A stretch of 64,000 nucleotides of DNA from Sulfuritalea hydrogenivorans sk43H (lineage in GTDB: Bacteria; Pseudomonadota; Gammaproteobacteria; Burkholderiales; Rhodocyclaceae): assembly GCF_000828635.1 (NCBI RefSeq), contig NZ_AP012547.1, positions 1,116,001 through 1,180,000 on the forward strand, written 5' to 3'. Shown here piece after piece: positions 8,788 through 18,898 of the stretch. The notes under the pieces are model-generated. The model was given only the letters and a program-made list of their open reading frames with translations, searched no databases and had not been told where the DNA came from. The position numbers and the translations under genes are program-made. Numbering within the stretch: the stretch's first letter is position 1; every line of letters begins with the position of its first letter.

Positions 8788-10185
8788 AGCGCTTGCAGCG
8801 AACTGCTGCTGCAACTGCTTGAGGGTGTCGTCGAGCTTCTCGGCCATTTCAGCCAGGAGATCACGGCCTTGGCGCCGGGCCTGTCGTGCCGCGATGAACA
8901 GTTCGTAGAGCCTGGATCCAAACAGTTTCTGCAACTCTCGTTCGATTTCGAGCAGCCTTGCCCGCATGCGTTCCACCTGGCGTGCGAGAGTCGGCGCTGA
9001 CGCCACGGCGACGTTCTCGGCCAGAGGCTCGCGGCGGCCTTCCGGTCCCTCCTGCCACAGCGCCGCGACTTCCTGCAAGGCGGCTTCGTCGCCGGCGCGA
9101 TAGGCGCGATTGGCTTCCGACATGAGTTGGGTGCGCCAGGCACGGTCGGCTTCGTCGGTCGCGCGATCGGGATGGATTTTCTGTGCGATCTGGCGAAACA
9201 GCCGCTTCACGTCGGCGCTGGGCCGGAATGTGGCCGGTTCCTCCGCGCTGGCTTCTGCGAAGCGCTTGTTTTCCTGTGCCGACTGCTCGGCCTTTTCCTG
9301 TTTTGCCTTTGCCTCGGCGCGCACCTCGGGGTTCTCCGGTGCGCGCTCCGCGTGCTCGCGGGCAAGCCGGGCCTGGGCGGCGTCGAGTTCGACCATGCGA
9401 CGCCCCACCAGCTCGTAGTAGCGGCGCGTGAAGTCCGCAACTTCCGCCTGGGCCGTCGCCAGTTCAAGTTCGAGCTCGGCGACCTCCTGCGTCAGTTGGG
9501 CCAGTTCCATTTGCAACTGCAGATCGGCGTCGGCTACTGCAATGGAGCGATGGCGCGGCGTTTCTGCGCGGGCGCCGACCTGCAACAGGCTTCCGGGAGG
9601 AGCAATCAGCTCCGGCGGCGCGTCGCAGCGATAGAGTACCGTGATGTCGGAGTTCTTCTGCCTCAGGCTGCGATAGGCCTCGATCGGCAGAATGCGCACG
9701 GGAAACAGATCGGCAACCTGCTCCGGCCACTCGCTGCGATCGTTGCGGGCCACCCAGCGATGGGCTTCCTGCCAAAGGGCCTCGTTCTTCGCGATTCGCT
9801 CGCGTTGCTTCTGCCAGGCTGCACCCTGTTCGTCCTCGCCATCGCGCGCAAGGCGGCTTTTCATCAGCGACAGCGTGGCGCGCAGGGCGATGCGGGCGGC
9901 AAAATCGGCCGCCGGAAGTACCAGGCAAAGGGGGCGGATGGAAAGGTCGAGCGCGTTGGATATTTCAGGCAACTGCTGGTCGTCCGGCGACAGGACGACC
10001 AGCGTCCGTCCCTCTGCCAGGGCAATCGCGGCAAATGCGGCGAGCACCGCGAGAGGGCGCTGCGGAACTGCTTCTTCGTGCGGCATCGCCGCCAGCGAGG
10101 ATGTGGCGAAGTGCGCAAACCAAGCCGCTGCGACGAGCGCGGGATCAAGATCGGGTTTGGCGGTGGGCGCGGATAGCGAAGGCAT
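8785..10185 (-). CDS. J-domain-containing protein of unknown function
   Basis: A 466-aa protein. The first 250 residues match no family I recognise. From about 225 to 330 there is a charged coiled coil (QLTQEVAELELELATAQAEV and following). At about 330-390 lies a J domain with the essential HPD tripeptide (RLFRQIAQKIHPDRATDEAD), so it should stimulate an Hsp70. A second helical, coiled-coil region (LARQVERMRARLLEIERELQ) ends the protein. There is no zinc-finger or Gly/Phe region, so it is not DnaJ itself but a class III J protein, and no dnaK is close. It is divergent from exbB. Confidence 0.7.
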   Translation of the reverse strand: MPSLSAPTAKPDLDPALVAAAWFAHFATSSLAAMPHEEAVPQRPLAVLAAFAAIALAEGRTLVVLSPDDQQLPEISNALDLSIRPLCLVLPAADFAARIALRATLSLMKSRLARDGEDEQGAAWQKQRERIAKNEALWQEAHRWVARNDRSEWPEQVADLFPVRILPIEAYRSLRQKNSDITVLYRCDAPPELIAPPGSLLQVGARAETPRHRSIAVADADLQLQMELAQLTQEVAELELELATAQAEVADFTRRYYELVGRRMVELDAAQARLAREHAERAPENPEVRAEAKAKQEKAEQSAQENKRFAEASAEEPATFRPSADVKRLFRQIAQKIHPDRATDEADRAWRTQLMSEANRAYRAGDEAALQEVAALWQEGPEGRREPLAENVAVASAPTLARQVERMRARLLEIERELQKLFGSRLYELFIAARQARRQGRDLLAEMAEKLDDTLKQLQQQFAASA

Positions 10186-10341
10186 GTCCTTCCAAGTCTA
10201 TCCAGCCACAAACGGTTCCAGGCTTCGGATGAAAGCGGATTTCCGGCCCTGTTTAGGATTTCACCGGGGTATCCGTTTGTATTGCCGAATCGGGCCAGTC
10301 CGGCTAAAGTTGGCGCTTTCCTGCTTACCGGAGTCGTCCCC

Positions 10342-10947
10342 GTGTTTTCAATCATTCAGGCTGCCGGCTGGCCCATCTGGCCTCTGTTGTTCGCATCCAT
10401 AATCGCTGTGGCACTTATCATCGAGCGCGCCACGGCCCTGCGCCGCAACAAGATCGTCCCTGCCGGATTGCTGCATAGCGCGGTCGCCGATTATCGCCAG
10501 AGCGGTGTCTCCGACGCGCAGTTGGCTCGCCTCGAAGCCCATTCACCGCTGGGCCGGGTGCTCGCCGCCGGCATGCGCAATGCGAAGAGCTCGCGCGAAA
10601 TCATGAAAGAGGCGATCGAAGAAGCCGGACGCGGGGTCGCGCATGATCTGGAGCGCTTCCTCACCACGCTGGGCACCATCGCTTCCATCGCACCCTTGAT
10701 GGGGCTGTTCGGCACTGTAGTGGGCATGATCGAAATCTTCGGCTCGCCGACCTCCTCCGGCAACAATCCGCAGGCGCTGGCACACGGCATTTCGGTGGCG
10801 CTTTACAACACCGGCTTCGGCCTCATCATCGCCATTCCGAGCATGATTTTCTATCGCCACTTCCGGGCCCAGGTCGATGGTTTCCTGGTCGAGATGGAGC
10901 AGGAAGCAGTGAAGCTGGTCGAAGTCATGCAGGGCGAACGCAAGTAG
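10342..10947 (+). CDS. exbB: ExbB/TolQ-type proton channel subunit
   Basis: Inner-membrane proton-motive-force transducer working with ExbD (and a TonB) to energise outer-membrane receptors. The 201-aa product has three transmembrane helices (about residues 9-29, 105-130 and 150-172) and the conserved signatures TLGTIASIAPLMGLFGTVVGMI and NTGFGLIIAIPSMIFYRHF. I chose the GTG at 10342 (ggag at 10330-10333); the frame is open to 10282, but the added residues do not match the family. It is first in a run exbB-exbD-lpxK-UPF0434-kdsB. No tonB is adjacent. Confidence 0.9.
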   Translation: MFSIIQAAGWPIWPLLFASIIAVALIIERATALRRNKIVPAGLLHSAVADYRQSGVSDAQLARLEAHSPLGRVLAAGMRNAKSSREIMKEAIEEAGRGVAHDLERFLTTLGTIASIAPLMGLFGTVVGMIEIFGSPTSSGNNPQALAHGISVALYNTGFGLIIAIPSMIFYRHFRAQVDGFLVEMEQEAVKLVEVMQGERK

Positions 10948-10957
10948 GGATGGCGCG

Positions 10958-11377
10958 ATGAACTTCCAGCGAGGACGGCAGCGCGAAGAACTCGAGATCA
11001 ACCTGATCCCGATGATCGACGTGCTTTTGGTGATCCTGATCTTTCTCATGATCACCACCACGTATTCAAAGTTTTCCGGGCTGGAGATCAACCTGCCCAC
11101 CGCCGATGCGCCGCAAAACAAGGAACAGCCGAACGAGATCAACGTGGTGGTCACCGCGGCCGGCGAGATCATGGTGAACAAGGCGGCGCTGGGCGGTCGG
11201 GACATCGAAACCATCGCCAACGCGATGAAGCGCCTGACCGGCACCGGCAAGGAGCCGGTGGTCATCATCAACGCCGACGCGAAGGCCGCGCATCAAAGCG
11301 TCATCGATGTCATGCAGGCGGCGCAACAGGCCGGGCTGTCGCACATTTCCTTTGCCACCCAGCAGGCGCAACGCTGA
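10958..11377 (+). CDS. exbD: ExbD/TolR-type biopolymer transport protein
   Basis: A 139-aa partner of ExbB. It has a short cytoplasmic N terminus, one transmembrane helix (INLIPMIDVLLVILIFLMIT) with the proton-carrying Asp in PMIDV at about residue 23, and a periplasmic domain (NEINVVVTAAGEIMVNKAAL and following). It starts 10 nt after exbB and its 3' end overlaps lpxK, consistent with one operon. Confidence 0.93.
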   Translation: MNFQRGRQREELEINLIPMIDVLLVILIFLMITTTYSKFSGLEINLPTADAPQNKEQPNEINVVVTAAGEIMVNKAALGGRDIETIANAMKRLTGTGKEPVVIINADAKAAHQSVIDVMQAAQQAGLSHISFATQQAQR

Positions 11378-12380
11378 CGCCGGCGGTCTGGCCGCAGTCT
11401 GGCGGCGGCGTGGCCCGGGGGCCATCCTGCTGCTTCCCTTTTCGCTGCTGTTCATGATGCTCGTTGCCGCTCGGCGAGCCCTGTACCGCGCCGGTCTCCT
11501 GCGGCGCGAGCACCTTCCTGTGCCCGTGGTCGTGGTCGGCAACATTACCGTCGGCGGCACGGGCAAGACGCCGCTGGTGATCCATCTGGCGCAGTCCCTG
11601 CGCGCGTTCGGCCGTTACCCGGGAATCGTCAGTCGCGGTTATCGCAGCGATGCCGCGCATGTGGTGGAAGTGACGTCTGGCAGTGATCCCGGCGCGGTGG
11701 GCGACGAACCCCTGTTGCTGGCCCGGCGCAGTGGCTGCCCGGTCTTCATAGGCAGGGACAGGGCTGCAGCGGCCCTTGCCCTGCTAGCTCGGCACCCACA
11801 ATGCGATGTGATTCTTGCCGATGATGGTCTGCAGCACTATCGTCTGGATCGCACTGTCGAGATTGCGGTGTTCGATGAGCGCGGGGTGATGAACGGCTGG
11901 TGCTTGCCCGCGGGAGCCCTGCGGGAACCGGTCTCGCGCCTGGCGCTGGTGGACGCAGTGGTTCTGAATGGAATCGCCGTGCCACCAGCGCCGACTCTTG
12001 ATCGGCCCGTGTTCGCCATGCGCTTGCTGGGCGAAAGCTTCTATCGTCTGGACGATCCGCTGCTGACATGTGGAGCGGCTGACCTGACCGACAGGAAATT
12101 GCACGCGGTCGCCGGCATCGGTGCTCCGCAGCGCTTTTTCGATCGACTGGGGGCCATGGGGCTCAGCTTTACCGGGCACGCCTTCGACGATCATCATCAC
12201 TTTCGCGTCGAGGATCTCGCGTTTGCCGGCGACGCCATTCTGACGACGGAAAAGGATGCCGTAAAATTGGCCCGACTTTCCTTGTCTCTGCCGGTCTGGG
12301 TATTGCCCGTCACCGCCGAAACAAGTCCCGACCTCGCCGCATTTGTTCTGGAGAAGATCGATGGACGCCCGTCTGCTTGA
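11307..12380 (+). CDS. lpxK: Tetraacyldisaccharide 4'-kinase
   Basis: Phosphorylates the 4'-position of the lipid A disaccharide precursor at the inner membrane. The product shows an N-terminal membrane helix ([21 protein letters not shown]), then [17 protein letters not shown] with the P-loop, [21 protein letters not shown], the [11 protein letters not shown] motif and [12 protein letters not shown] near the end, all LpxK signatures. The start is uncertain: the ATG at 11307 lies 71 nt inside exbD, and a TTG at 11352 is an alternative; neither has a good ribosome binding site. It is coupled to exbD and to the zinc-ribbon gene downstream. Confidence 0.92.
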   Translation: MSCRRRNRPGCRTFPLPPSRRNADAGGLAAVWRRRGPGAILLLPFSLLFMMLVAARRALYRAGLLRREHLPVPVVVVGNITVGGTGKTPLVIHLAQSLRAFGRYPGIVSRGYRSDAAHVVEVTSGSDPGAVGDEPLLLARRSGCPVFIGRDRAAAALALLARHPQCDVILADDGLQHYRLDRTVEIAVFDERGVMNGWCLPAGALREPVSRLALVDAVVLNGIAVPPAPTLDRPVFAMRLLGESFYRLDDPLLTCGAADLTDRKLHAVAGIGAPQRFFDRLGAMGLSFTGHAFDDHHHFRVEDLAFAGDAILTTEKDAVKLARLSLSLPVWVLPVTAETSPDLAAFVLEKIDGRPSA

Positions 12381-12537
12381 AATACTCGTTTGCCCCGTCT
12401 GCAAGGGACCGCTGGAAAACCGCAAGGCGGCTTCGGAACTCGTCTGCAAGGCCTGCAAGCTGGCCTATCCGGTCAAGGATGACATTCCGGTAATGCTCGA
12501 GGATGAAGCACGGCAGCTCGGGGCCGAAGAAACCTGA
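12361..12537 (+). CDS. UPF0434/Trm112-like zinc-ribbon protein (YcaR family)
   Basis: A 58-aa protein, [20 protein letters not shown] with two CxxC knuckles (CPVC and CKAC) and the conserved [13 protein letters not shown] stretch. Trm112-like proteins activate methyltransferases in eukaryotes and archaea; the bacterial role is unclear, but the gene is very commonly found between lpxK and kdsB, as here. It starts inside the 3' end of lpxK and its TGA overlaps the kdsB ATG (TGATG). Confidence 0.92.
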   Translation: MDARLLEILVCPVCKGPLENRKAASELVCKACKLAYPVKDDIPVMLEDEARQLGAEET

Positions 12538-13310
12538 TGGGTCTGCGCGTCGTTATCCCGGCGCGTTATGCATCGACGCGCTTGCCGGGGAAACCCCTGG
12601 CCGATATCGCCGGCCAGCCGATGATCGTGCGTGTCGCGGCGGCAGCCCGCCGCGCAAAGACGGATGGCGTCTGGGTCGCGACCGATGACGAGCGGATTGC
12701 CGCTGCGGTTCGGCAGCACGGCTTCGACGCGGTGATGACCCGCGCCGATCATGCCAGCGGTACCGACCGCATCGCCGAAGTGGCGGAACAGCTTGCCTGG
12801 GACGACGAAGACATCGTGGTCAACGTGCAGGGTGACGAGCCGCTGCTGGATCCGGCTCTGATCGAAGCTGTTGCCGCGGCGTTGCACGGCGATCCGGATG
12901 CCGTCATGGCGACTGCTGCGCATCCTTTGGATGCCGCCGCCGATTTGTTCAATCCCAATGTGGTCAAGGTGGTGTGCGATTTACGCGGGCGCGCCCTGTA
13001 CTTCAGTCGCGCCCCCATCCCCTGGGATCGCGATCGATTTGCGAAAACGCGCGATCAACTGCCTGCCGATCTTCCCGCGCGGCGCCACATCGGCTTGTAT
13101 GCCTATCGCGTAAGCTTTCTGCGACGCTTTGGACAGCTTGCACCGTCACCGCTGGAGCGCTGCGAGTCGCTGGAACAGCTGCGCGCGCTCTGGCACGGTT
13201 ATCCGATCCAGGTTGTCAGCGTCGATCACCCGCCGGCGCCTGGAGTCGATACGCCGGAAGATCTGGAGCGCGTGCGCCGACTGTTTGACGCCGGCAAGGA
13301 TTCGGAGTAA
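12537..13310 (+). CDS. kdsB: 3-deoxy-manno-octulosonate cytidylyltransferase
   Basis: Activates KDO to CMP-KDO for lipopolysaccharide core synthesis. The 257-aa product starts [20 protein letters not shown] (nucleotide-binding loop) and has [39 protein letters not shown] and the terminal [11 protein letters not shown], all typical. It shares one base with the upstream gene's stop codon, so translation is probably coupled. Confidence 0.95.
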   Translation: MGLRVVIPARYASTRLPGKPLADIAGQPMIVRVAAAARRAKTDGVWVATDDERIAAAVRQHGFDAVMTRADHASGTDRIAEVAEQLAWDDEDIVVNVQGDEPLLDPALIEAVAAALHGDPDAVMATAAHPLDAAADLFNPNVVKVVCDLRGRALYFSRAPIPWDRDRFAKTRDQLPADLPARRHIGLYAYRVSFLRRFGQLAPSPLERCESLEQLRALWHGYPIQVVSVDHPPAPGVDTPEDLERVRRLFDAGKDSE

Positions 13311-13362
13311 GTTTTGTCACGATCAAAAATATTCAAAAAAATCTTTTAAATCATCGAGATAA

Positions 13363-14037
<675 letters not shown>

Positions 14038-14074
14038 CGGATCCCCCGGCCGCATTCCCGACGCAGGAGTTCCC

Positions 14075-15184
14075 ATGTCCAGTCAAATTCGACGCATAGC
14101 TGTCTGCACCGGCGGGGGCGACGCCCCCGGTCTGAATGCCGTGATCCGGGCGGTTGTCATCGCTGCCGCCAATCGAGGCTGGGAATGCTATGGAATCCGG
14201 GAAGGCTTCAACGGCATCATGTTCCCGGAGCGTTATCCGGAAGGCGGCGTGTTTCGCCTGACGCGGGAAAAGGTCCGTGGCATCGGCCACTTGGGCGGCA
14301 CCATACTGGGTACCACCAACAAGGGCAACCCGATGCATTTCCCGATGAAAATGCCCGACGGAACGACCAAGGATCTGGACCGAACCGACGAGATCCTCGA
14401 GTTTTTCGCGAAGAAGGAACTCGATGCGCTGGTCTCGATAGGCGGCGATGGTTCGCTCACCATCGCCAATGCGCTGCATCAGAAGGGTTTGCGCGTCGTT
14501 GGCGTGCCCAAGACGATCGACAACGATCTGGACAAGACCTTCACCACCTTTGGTTTCGATACGGCGGTGGCCTTTGCCACCGAGTGCCTGGACCGTTTGC
14601 ACAGCACAGCCGAAAGCCACCAGAGGGTAATGGTGGTCGAGGTCATGGGGCGTTATGCCGGCTGGATTGCACTGCATGCGGGTATTTCCGGCAGCGCCCA
14701 CGCCATCCTGATCCCCGAGATTCCCTTCGACGTGGACAAGGTGGCCGCCAAGATCCGGGCTCGGGACAACGAAGGCAGGATGTATACCCTTGTGCTGGTC
14801 GCCGAGGGCGCCGAGCCGATTCACGGTCACCGGGAGGTCCTCGCGCCGGCCGAGATTGGTCACGCCGAGCGCTTGGGCGGCGTTGGTGAGCGAATTGCGA
14901 AGGTACTCGGCGAGCGGACCGGCAAGGACGTGCGGGTGGTCGTGTTGGGGCATCTGCTGCGCGGAGGCAGCCCGACCTCGTTTGATCGTCTCGCGGCCAT
15001 GCGCTTTGGCACTGCCGCGGTCAGGGCCCTGGAAGAGGGCCAATCGGGCGTCATGGTGGCCCTTGCATTTCCCAACGTGAACTACGTCGCGCTGGAAGAA
15101 GTCGCCGGCCGCATGAAGGGCGTCCCGCTCGACTGCGACACGCTCCAGACCGGCAGGGATCTGGGGATCAGTTTCGGCGACTGA
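14075..15184 (+). CDS. 6-phosphofructokinase with hybrid donor-site signature
   Basis: Phosphorylates fructose 6-phosphate. The 369-aa product has CTGGGDAPGLNAVIR, the donor motif SIGGDGSLTIA and the catalytic VPKTIDNDL, then VVEVMGRYAGWIA, LRGGSPTSFDR. In ATP enzymes the two diagnostic positions are Gly/Gly (GGDGS, PGTIDND), in PPi enzymes Asp/Lys (GGDDS, PKTIDND). Here they are Gly/Lys. That mixture occurs in some ATP-dependent members of the PPi-type lineage, so ATP is the likelier donor, but it cannot be settled from sequence. A ribosome binding site (caggag) precedes the ATG. It sits after adk and converges on a second, clearly PPi-type enzyme. Confidence 0.9.
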   Translation: MSSQIRRIAVCTGGGDAPGLNAVIRAVVIAAANRGWECYGIREGFNGIMFPERYPEGGVFRLTREKVRGIGHLGGTILGTTNKGNPMHFPMKMPDGTTKDLDRTDEILEFFAKKELDALVSIGGDGSLTIANALHQKGLRVVGVPKTIDNDLDKTFTTFGFDTAVAFATECLDRLHSTAESHQRVMVVEVMGRYAGWIALHAGISGSAHAILIPEIPFDVDKVAAKIRARDNEGRMYTLVLVAEGAEPIHGHREVLAPAEIGHAERLGGVGERIAKVLGERTGKDVRVVVLGHLLRGGSPTSFDRLAAMRFGTAAVRALEEGQSGVMVALAFPNVNYVALEEVAGRMKGVPLDCDTLQTGRDLGISFGD

Positions 15185-15206
15185 TCTGCACCGTCCGGCG
15201 CAGATC
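15183..15206. terminator. Possible bidirectional hairpin between convergent PFK genes
   Basis: Inverted repeat gatctgc / gcagatc with a 10-nt loop in the 44-bp gap between the two convergent phosphofructokinase genes. The T-tail is weak (ggttcttt on the plus strand), so this is only a candidate. Confidence 0.35.
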
Positions 15207-15228
15207 GGTTCTTTGCGGCTCGCCCGGC

Positions 15229-16497
15229 TTACTTGCCCGGGTTCAGGATTTTGGCGACCTTGTTGAGCCGCAGGCGGTAGGCGTCCGGCAGGCCGGAACC
15301 CAGCAAGGGCCGCAGATACATCCTGAATGCATCGGTGACATCGGTACCGCTGTCCGTGATGAACTCGTTTTCCATGACGCGGGTTTTGCCCGCCACCGAT
15401 TCCAGCGGAACCAGCTGATAATCGACCGAGTAGAAGCCTGTCCGCTTGATCGCCACGGAACCGTCGCGATCACCCCACATGGCGTATTGCACGGCTTTTT
15501 CCCCGACCTCGCGCGCCTCGCGCTGATCGACATCCGAAACGCAGCCCATGAATGAGCGTTGCAGATAGCCGAAGGTGTCGCCCCGCACGCGCTTGATGCC
15601 GAGCTTGTTCTTGATCTCGTCGCACAGCAGATCGGCCAGGGCACCGGTGCCGGAGAGTTGCACGTTGCCGTGGGCATCGCGCTCGACCTGGCTCATCAAC
15701 TGGGTGATGATCGGTGTGCCCTTGCTGTCATGGATGCCTTCCGAGGCCGCGATCACACAGCGGCCGTACTTCTCATAGGTCGTTTTTACGTCGGCCAGAA
15801 ACTTGTCGACGCTGAAGGTGCGTTCCGGAAGATAGATCAGGTGCGGACCATCGTCGGGGAATTTCTTGCCAAGTGCCGCTGCTGCGGTCAGGAAGCCGGC
15901 ATGACGGCCCATGACCACGCCCAGATAAACTCCTGTCAGCGCGGCATTGTCCAGATTGGCTCCCATGAAAGCCTGGGCGACAAAACGGGCGGCGGAGGGG
16001 AATCCCGGCGTGTGGTCATTGCCGACCAGATCGTTGTCGATGGTCTTCGGAATGTGGATGCAGCGCAGGGGATAGTCGGCCCGCCGCGCTTCTTCGCTGA
16101 CGATGCGCACCGTGTCGGACGAATCATTGCCGCCAATGTAGAAAAAATACCCGATGTCGTGGGCCTTGAGAACCTTGAATATCTCCTGGCAATACTTCAG
16201 ATCAGGCTTGTCGCGTGTCGACCCGAGTGCGGAGGATGGCGTGTTGGCCACCATTTCAAGGTTGTGGCTGGTTTCCTGGGTGAGGTCGAGGAACTCTTCA
16301 TTTACGATGCCGGACACTCCGTGGTAGGCGCCATAGACCAGTTCGACGTTGCGAAACTTGCGGGCTTCGAGAACCACGCCGGCCATCGACTGATTGATGA
16401 CGGCGGTTGGCCCGCCGCCCTGGGCGACCAATACCTTGCCGCGCGGCATGGTCCTGCGTTCGATTCGGTTTGTCGGGCTGGATTGATTGTCGGTCAT
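15229..16497 (-). CDS. pfp: Pyrophosphate-dependent phosphofructokinase
   Basis: Reversible PPi-dependent phosphorylation of fructose 6-phosphate. The 422-aa product has AQGGGPTAVINQSMAG, YIGGNDSSDT (Asp at the position that excludes ATP) and IPKTIDNDLVGNDHTPGF (the PPi-type Lys), followed by VVMGRHAGFLTA and YLQRSFMGCVSDVDQREA. These mark the PPi-type enzyme. I start at the ATG at 16497 (MTDNQSSPTN); the frame is open to 16569, but that extension is not family-like. It is divergent from hppA, which makes or consumes PPi at the membrane, and convergent with a second PFK, so PPi metabolism is concentrated here. Confidence 0.92.
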   Translation of the reverse strand: MTDNQSSPTNRIERRTMPRGKVLVAQGGGPTAVINQSMAGVVLEARKFRNVELVYGAYHGVSGIVNEEFLDLTQETSHNLEMVANTPSSALGSTRDKPDLKYCQEIFKVLKAHDIGYFFYIGGNDSSDTVRIVSEEARRADYPLRCIHIPKTIDNDLVGNDHTPGFPSAARFVAQAFMGANLDNAALTGVYLGVVMGRHAGFLTAAAALGKKFPDDGPHLIYLPERTFSVDKFLADVKTTYEKYGRCVIAASEGIHDSKGTPIITQLMSQVERDAHGNVQLSGTGALADLLCDEIKNKLGIKRVRGDTFGYLQRSFMGCVSDVDQREAREVGEKAVQYAMWGDRDGSVAIKRTGFYSVDYQLVPLESVAGKTRVMENEFITDSGTDVTDAFRMYLRPLLGSGLPDAYRLRLNKVAKILNPGK

Positions 16498-16781
16498 GTG
16501 AGTAGATCCATCTTCAATATTGAGCCTTGCTGGCTGGGAAACTACATATTTTTTTACTATATCCGCCATTTTCGTTGCCGAGCATCCATCAACCGGATTT
16601 GGTCATCAATTGAATTTCTTCGCTCTTGGCGCCGCCTGATGCACTATGCGATTTCATCCGTGCGACCGGGGGATTCGCGGAATCCGAAGCCGCAAAACTT
16701 GACGCTTCCGGAGGCTGCATAGTTCGGATCGCATGATAAAATAACGTGTTGAGTTCATTAATTATCTGAGGGGGAACGTTT

Positions 16782-18887
16782 ATGTCAGCAGGACTGATCT
16801 TTGCGCTGGTCTGTGCCGTGGCGGCCATCGCCTACGGGTGGATCATGAGCCAGTGGATTCTGGCGCAACCGGCGGGCAATGACCGCATGAAGGAAATTGC
16901 GGCGGCCATTCAGGAAGGCGCCCAAGCCTATCTGAATCGCCAATACACGACGATCGGTATCGTCGGTGCAGTGCTTGCGGTCCTCATCCTGATATTTCTC
17001 GGGACAAAGACGGCCATTGGTTTCGTGATTGGTGCCGTGTTGTCCGGCGCTGCCGGCTACATCGGCATGAACGTTTCGGTTCGTGCCAACGTCCGCACGG
17101 CACAGGCGGCAACCGTCGGCCTGAACGAGGCGCTGAACGTGGCCTTCAAGGGCGGCGCCATCACCGGCATGCTGGTGGTTGGCCTCGGCTTGCTGGGTGT
17201 CGCCGGCTACTACGCCGTGCTGAAAATGATGGGCGGCCCGGGCATCAAACTGGAAGACATCATCCATCCGCTGGTCGGCCTCGGTTTCGGCTCTTCGCTG
17301 ATTTCGATCTTCGCCCGTCTTGGCGGCGGCATCTTCACCAAGGGCGCCGACGTCGGCGCCGACTTGGTGGGCAAGGTGGAAGCCGGCATCCCCGAGGACG
17401 ATCCGCGCAACCCGGCGGTGATCGCCGACAACGTCGGCGACAACGTCGGCGACTGCGCCGGCATGGCAGCCGACCTGTTCGAAACCTATGCGGTGACGAC
17501 GGTGGCGACCATGCTGCTGGGTGTGCTGTTGCTGAAGGCGAGTCCGACCTTCGCCGAGCAGGCTGTCATCTATCCGCTGGCCCTCGGCGGCTTTTCGATC
17601 ATCGCCTCGATCATCGGCGTGATGTTTGTAAAGGCGCGTGACGGCGGCAAGATCATGAACGCGCTATATCGGGGTCTGGCGGTTGCCGGTGTTCTGGCGT
17701 TGGTGGCCTTCTACCCGATGACCACCATGCTGATCGACGATCACTTGCTCGACAGCGTGCTGAACATCAGCGGCGGTTCGCATCTGCGCCTCTACGGTGC
17801 TGCGGTGATCGGTCTGGTTCTGACCGGCCTGATGGTGTACATCACCGAGTACTACACCGGTACGGAGTTCAAGCCGGTGCAGCATGTCGCGGAAGCTTCG
17901 ACCACGGGTCACGGCACCAACATCATCGCCGGTCTCGGCGTGTCGATGAAGTCCACTGCATGGCCGGTGCTTTCCGTTTGTGCCGCCATCTGGGCCTCCT
18001 ACGCCATGGGCGGTTTGTACGGTATTGCCATCGCAGCGACTTCCATGTTGTCGATGGCAGGCATCGTGGTCGCACTTGACGCCTACGGCCCGATCACCGA
18101 CAACGCCGGCGGCATTGCCGAAATGTCGGAACTGCCGCCTTCCGTGCGCGCCATCACCGACCCGCTCGACGCGGTGGGCAACACCACCAAGGCGGTCACC
18201 AAGGGCTATGCCATTGGTTCCGCCGGCCTTGCCGCACTGGTGCTGTTCGCCGACTTCACGCACGGGCTGGAGTCGCTCAAGCCGGGCATCAAGTTCGCCT
18301 TCGACCTGTCCGATCCAGCCGTCATCATCGGCCTCTTCGTCGGCGGCATGGTGCCCTACCTCTTTGCTGCAATGGGCATGGAAGCAGTGGGCCGCGCCGC
18401 CGGCTCCGTGGTGGTCGAAGTGCGCCGCCAGTTCAAGGAGATCAAGGGGATCATGGAAGGCACGGCCAAGCCCGAATACGGCACCTGTGTCGACATGCTG
18501 ACCAAGGCCGCGATCAAGGAAATGATGATCCCGTCGCTGCTGCCGGTGCTGGTTCCGGTCGTGGTTGCCGTCATCATGAACTTCCTCATGCCTTCGCTGA
18601 ATGGCGTCGGAGCGGGCGTTCGCGCCTTGGGCGGTGTGCTGATGGGCACCATCGTCACCGGCCTGTTCGTTGCCATTTCGATGACCACCGGCGGCGGCTG
18701 CTGGGATAACGCCAAGAAGTACATCGAGGACGGCCACTTCGGCGGCAAGGGTTCCGAGGCACACAAGGCGGCCGTGACCGGCGACACCGTGGGTGATCCG
18801 TACAAGGATACGGCGGGTCCCGCAGTGAATCCGCTGATCAAGATCATCAACATCGTGGCTCTGCTGATCCTGCCGCTGGTGGTGTGA
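16782..18887 (+). CDS. hppA: Membrane-bound proton-translocating pyrophosphatase, K+-independent type
   Basis: Couples PPi hydrolysis to proton export across the inner membrane. The 701-aa product is highly hydrophobic (about 16 helices). The catalytic segment [20 protein letters not shown] is followed by [20 protein letters not shown], and a second acidic site is [16 protein letters not shown]. In [17 protein letters not shown] the position that is Ala in K+-dependent enzymes is Lys, so this should be the K+-independent H+ pump, as in Rhodospirillum. It ends at a strong terminator. The ribosome binding site is gaggggga. The gene is divergent from pfp. Confidence 0.95.
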   Translation: MSAGLIFALVCAVAAIAYGWIMSQWILAQPAGNDRMKEIAAAIQEGAQAYLNRQYTTIGIVGAVLAVLILIFLGTKTAIGFVIGAVLSGAAGYIGMNVSVRANVRTAQAATVGLNEALNVAFKGGAITGMLVVGLGLLGVAGYYAVLKMMGGPGIKLEDIIHPLVGLGFGSSLISIFARLGGGIFTKGADVGADLVGKVEAGIPEDDPRNPAVIADNVGDNVGDCAGMAADLFETYAVTTVATMLLGVLLLKASPTFAEQAVIYPLALGGFSIIASIIGVMFVKARDGGKIMNALYRGLAVAGVLALVAFYPMTTMLIDDHLLDSVLNISGGSHLRLYGAAVIGLVLTGLMVYITEYYTGTEFKPVQHVAEASTTGHGTNIIAGLGVSMKSTAWPVLSVCAAIWASYAMGGLYGIAIAATSMLSMAGIVVALDAYGPITDNAGGIAEMSELPPSVRAITDPLDAVGNTTKAVTKGYAIGSAGLAALVLFADFTHGLESLKPGIKFAFDLSDPAVIIGLFVGGMVPYLFAAMGMEAVGRAAGSVVVEVRRQFKEIKGIMEGTAKPEYGTCVDMLTKAAIKEMMIPSLLPVLVPVVVAVIMNFLMPSLNGVGAGVRALGGVLMGTIVTGLFVAISMTTGGGCWDNAKKYIEDGHFGGKGSEAHKAAVTGDTVGDPYKDTAGPAVNPLIKIINIVALLILPLVV

Positions 18888-18898
18888 TTCTTCACGAC

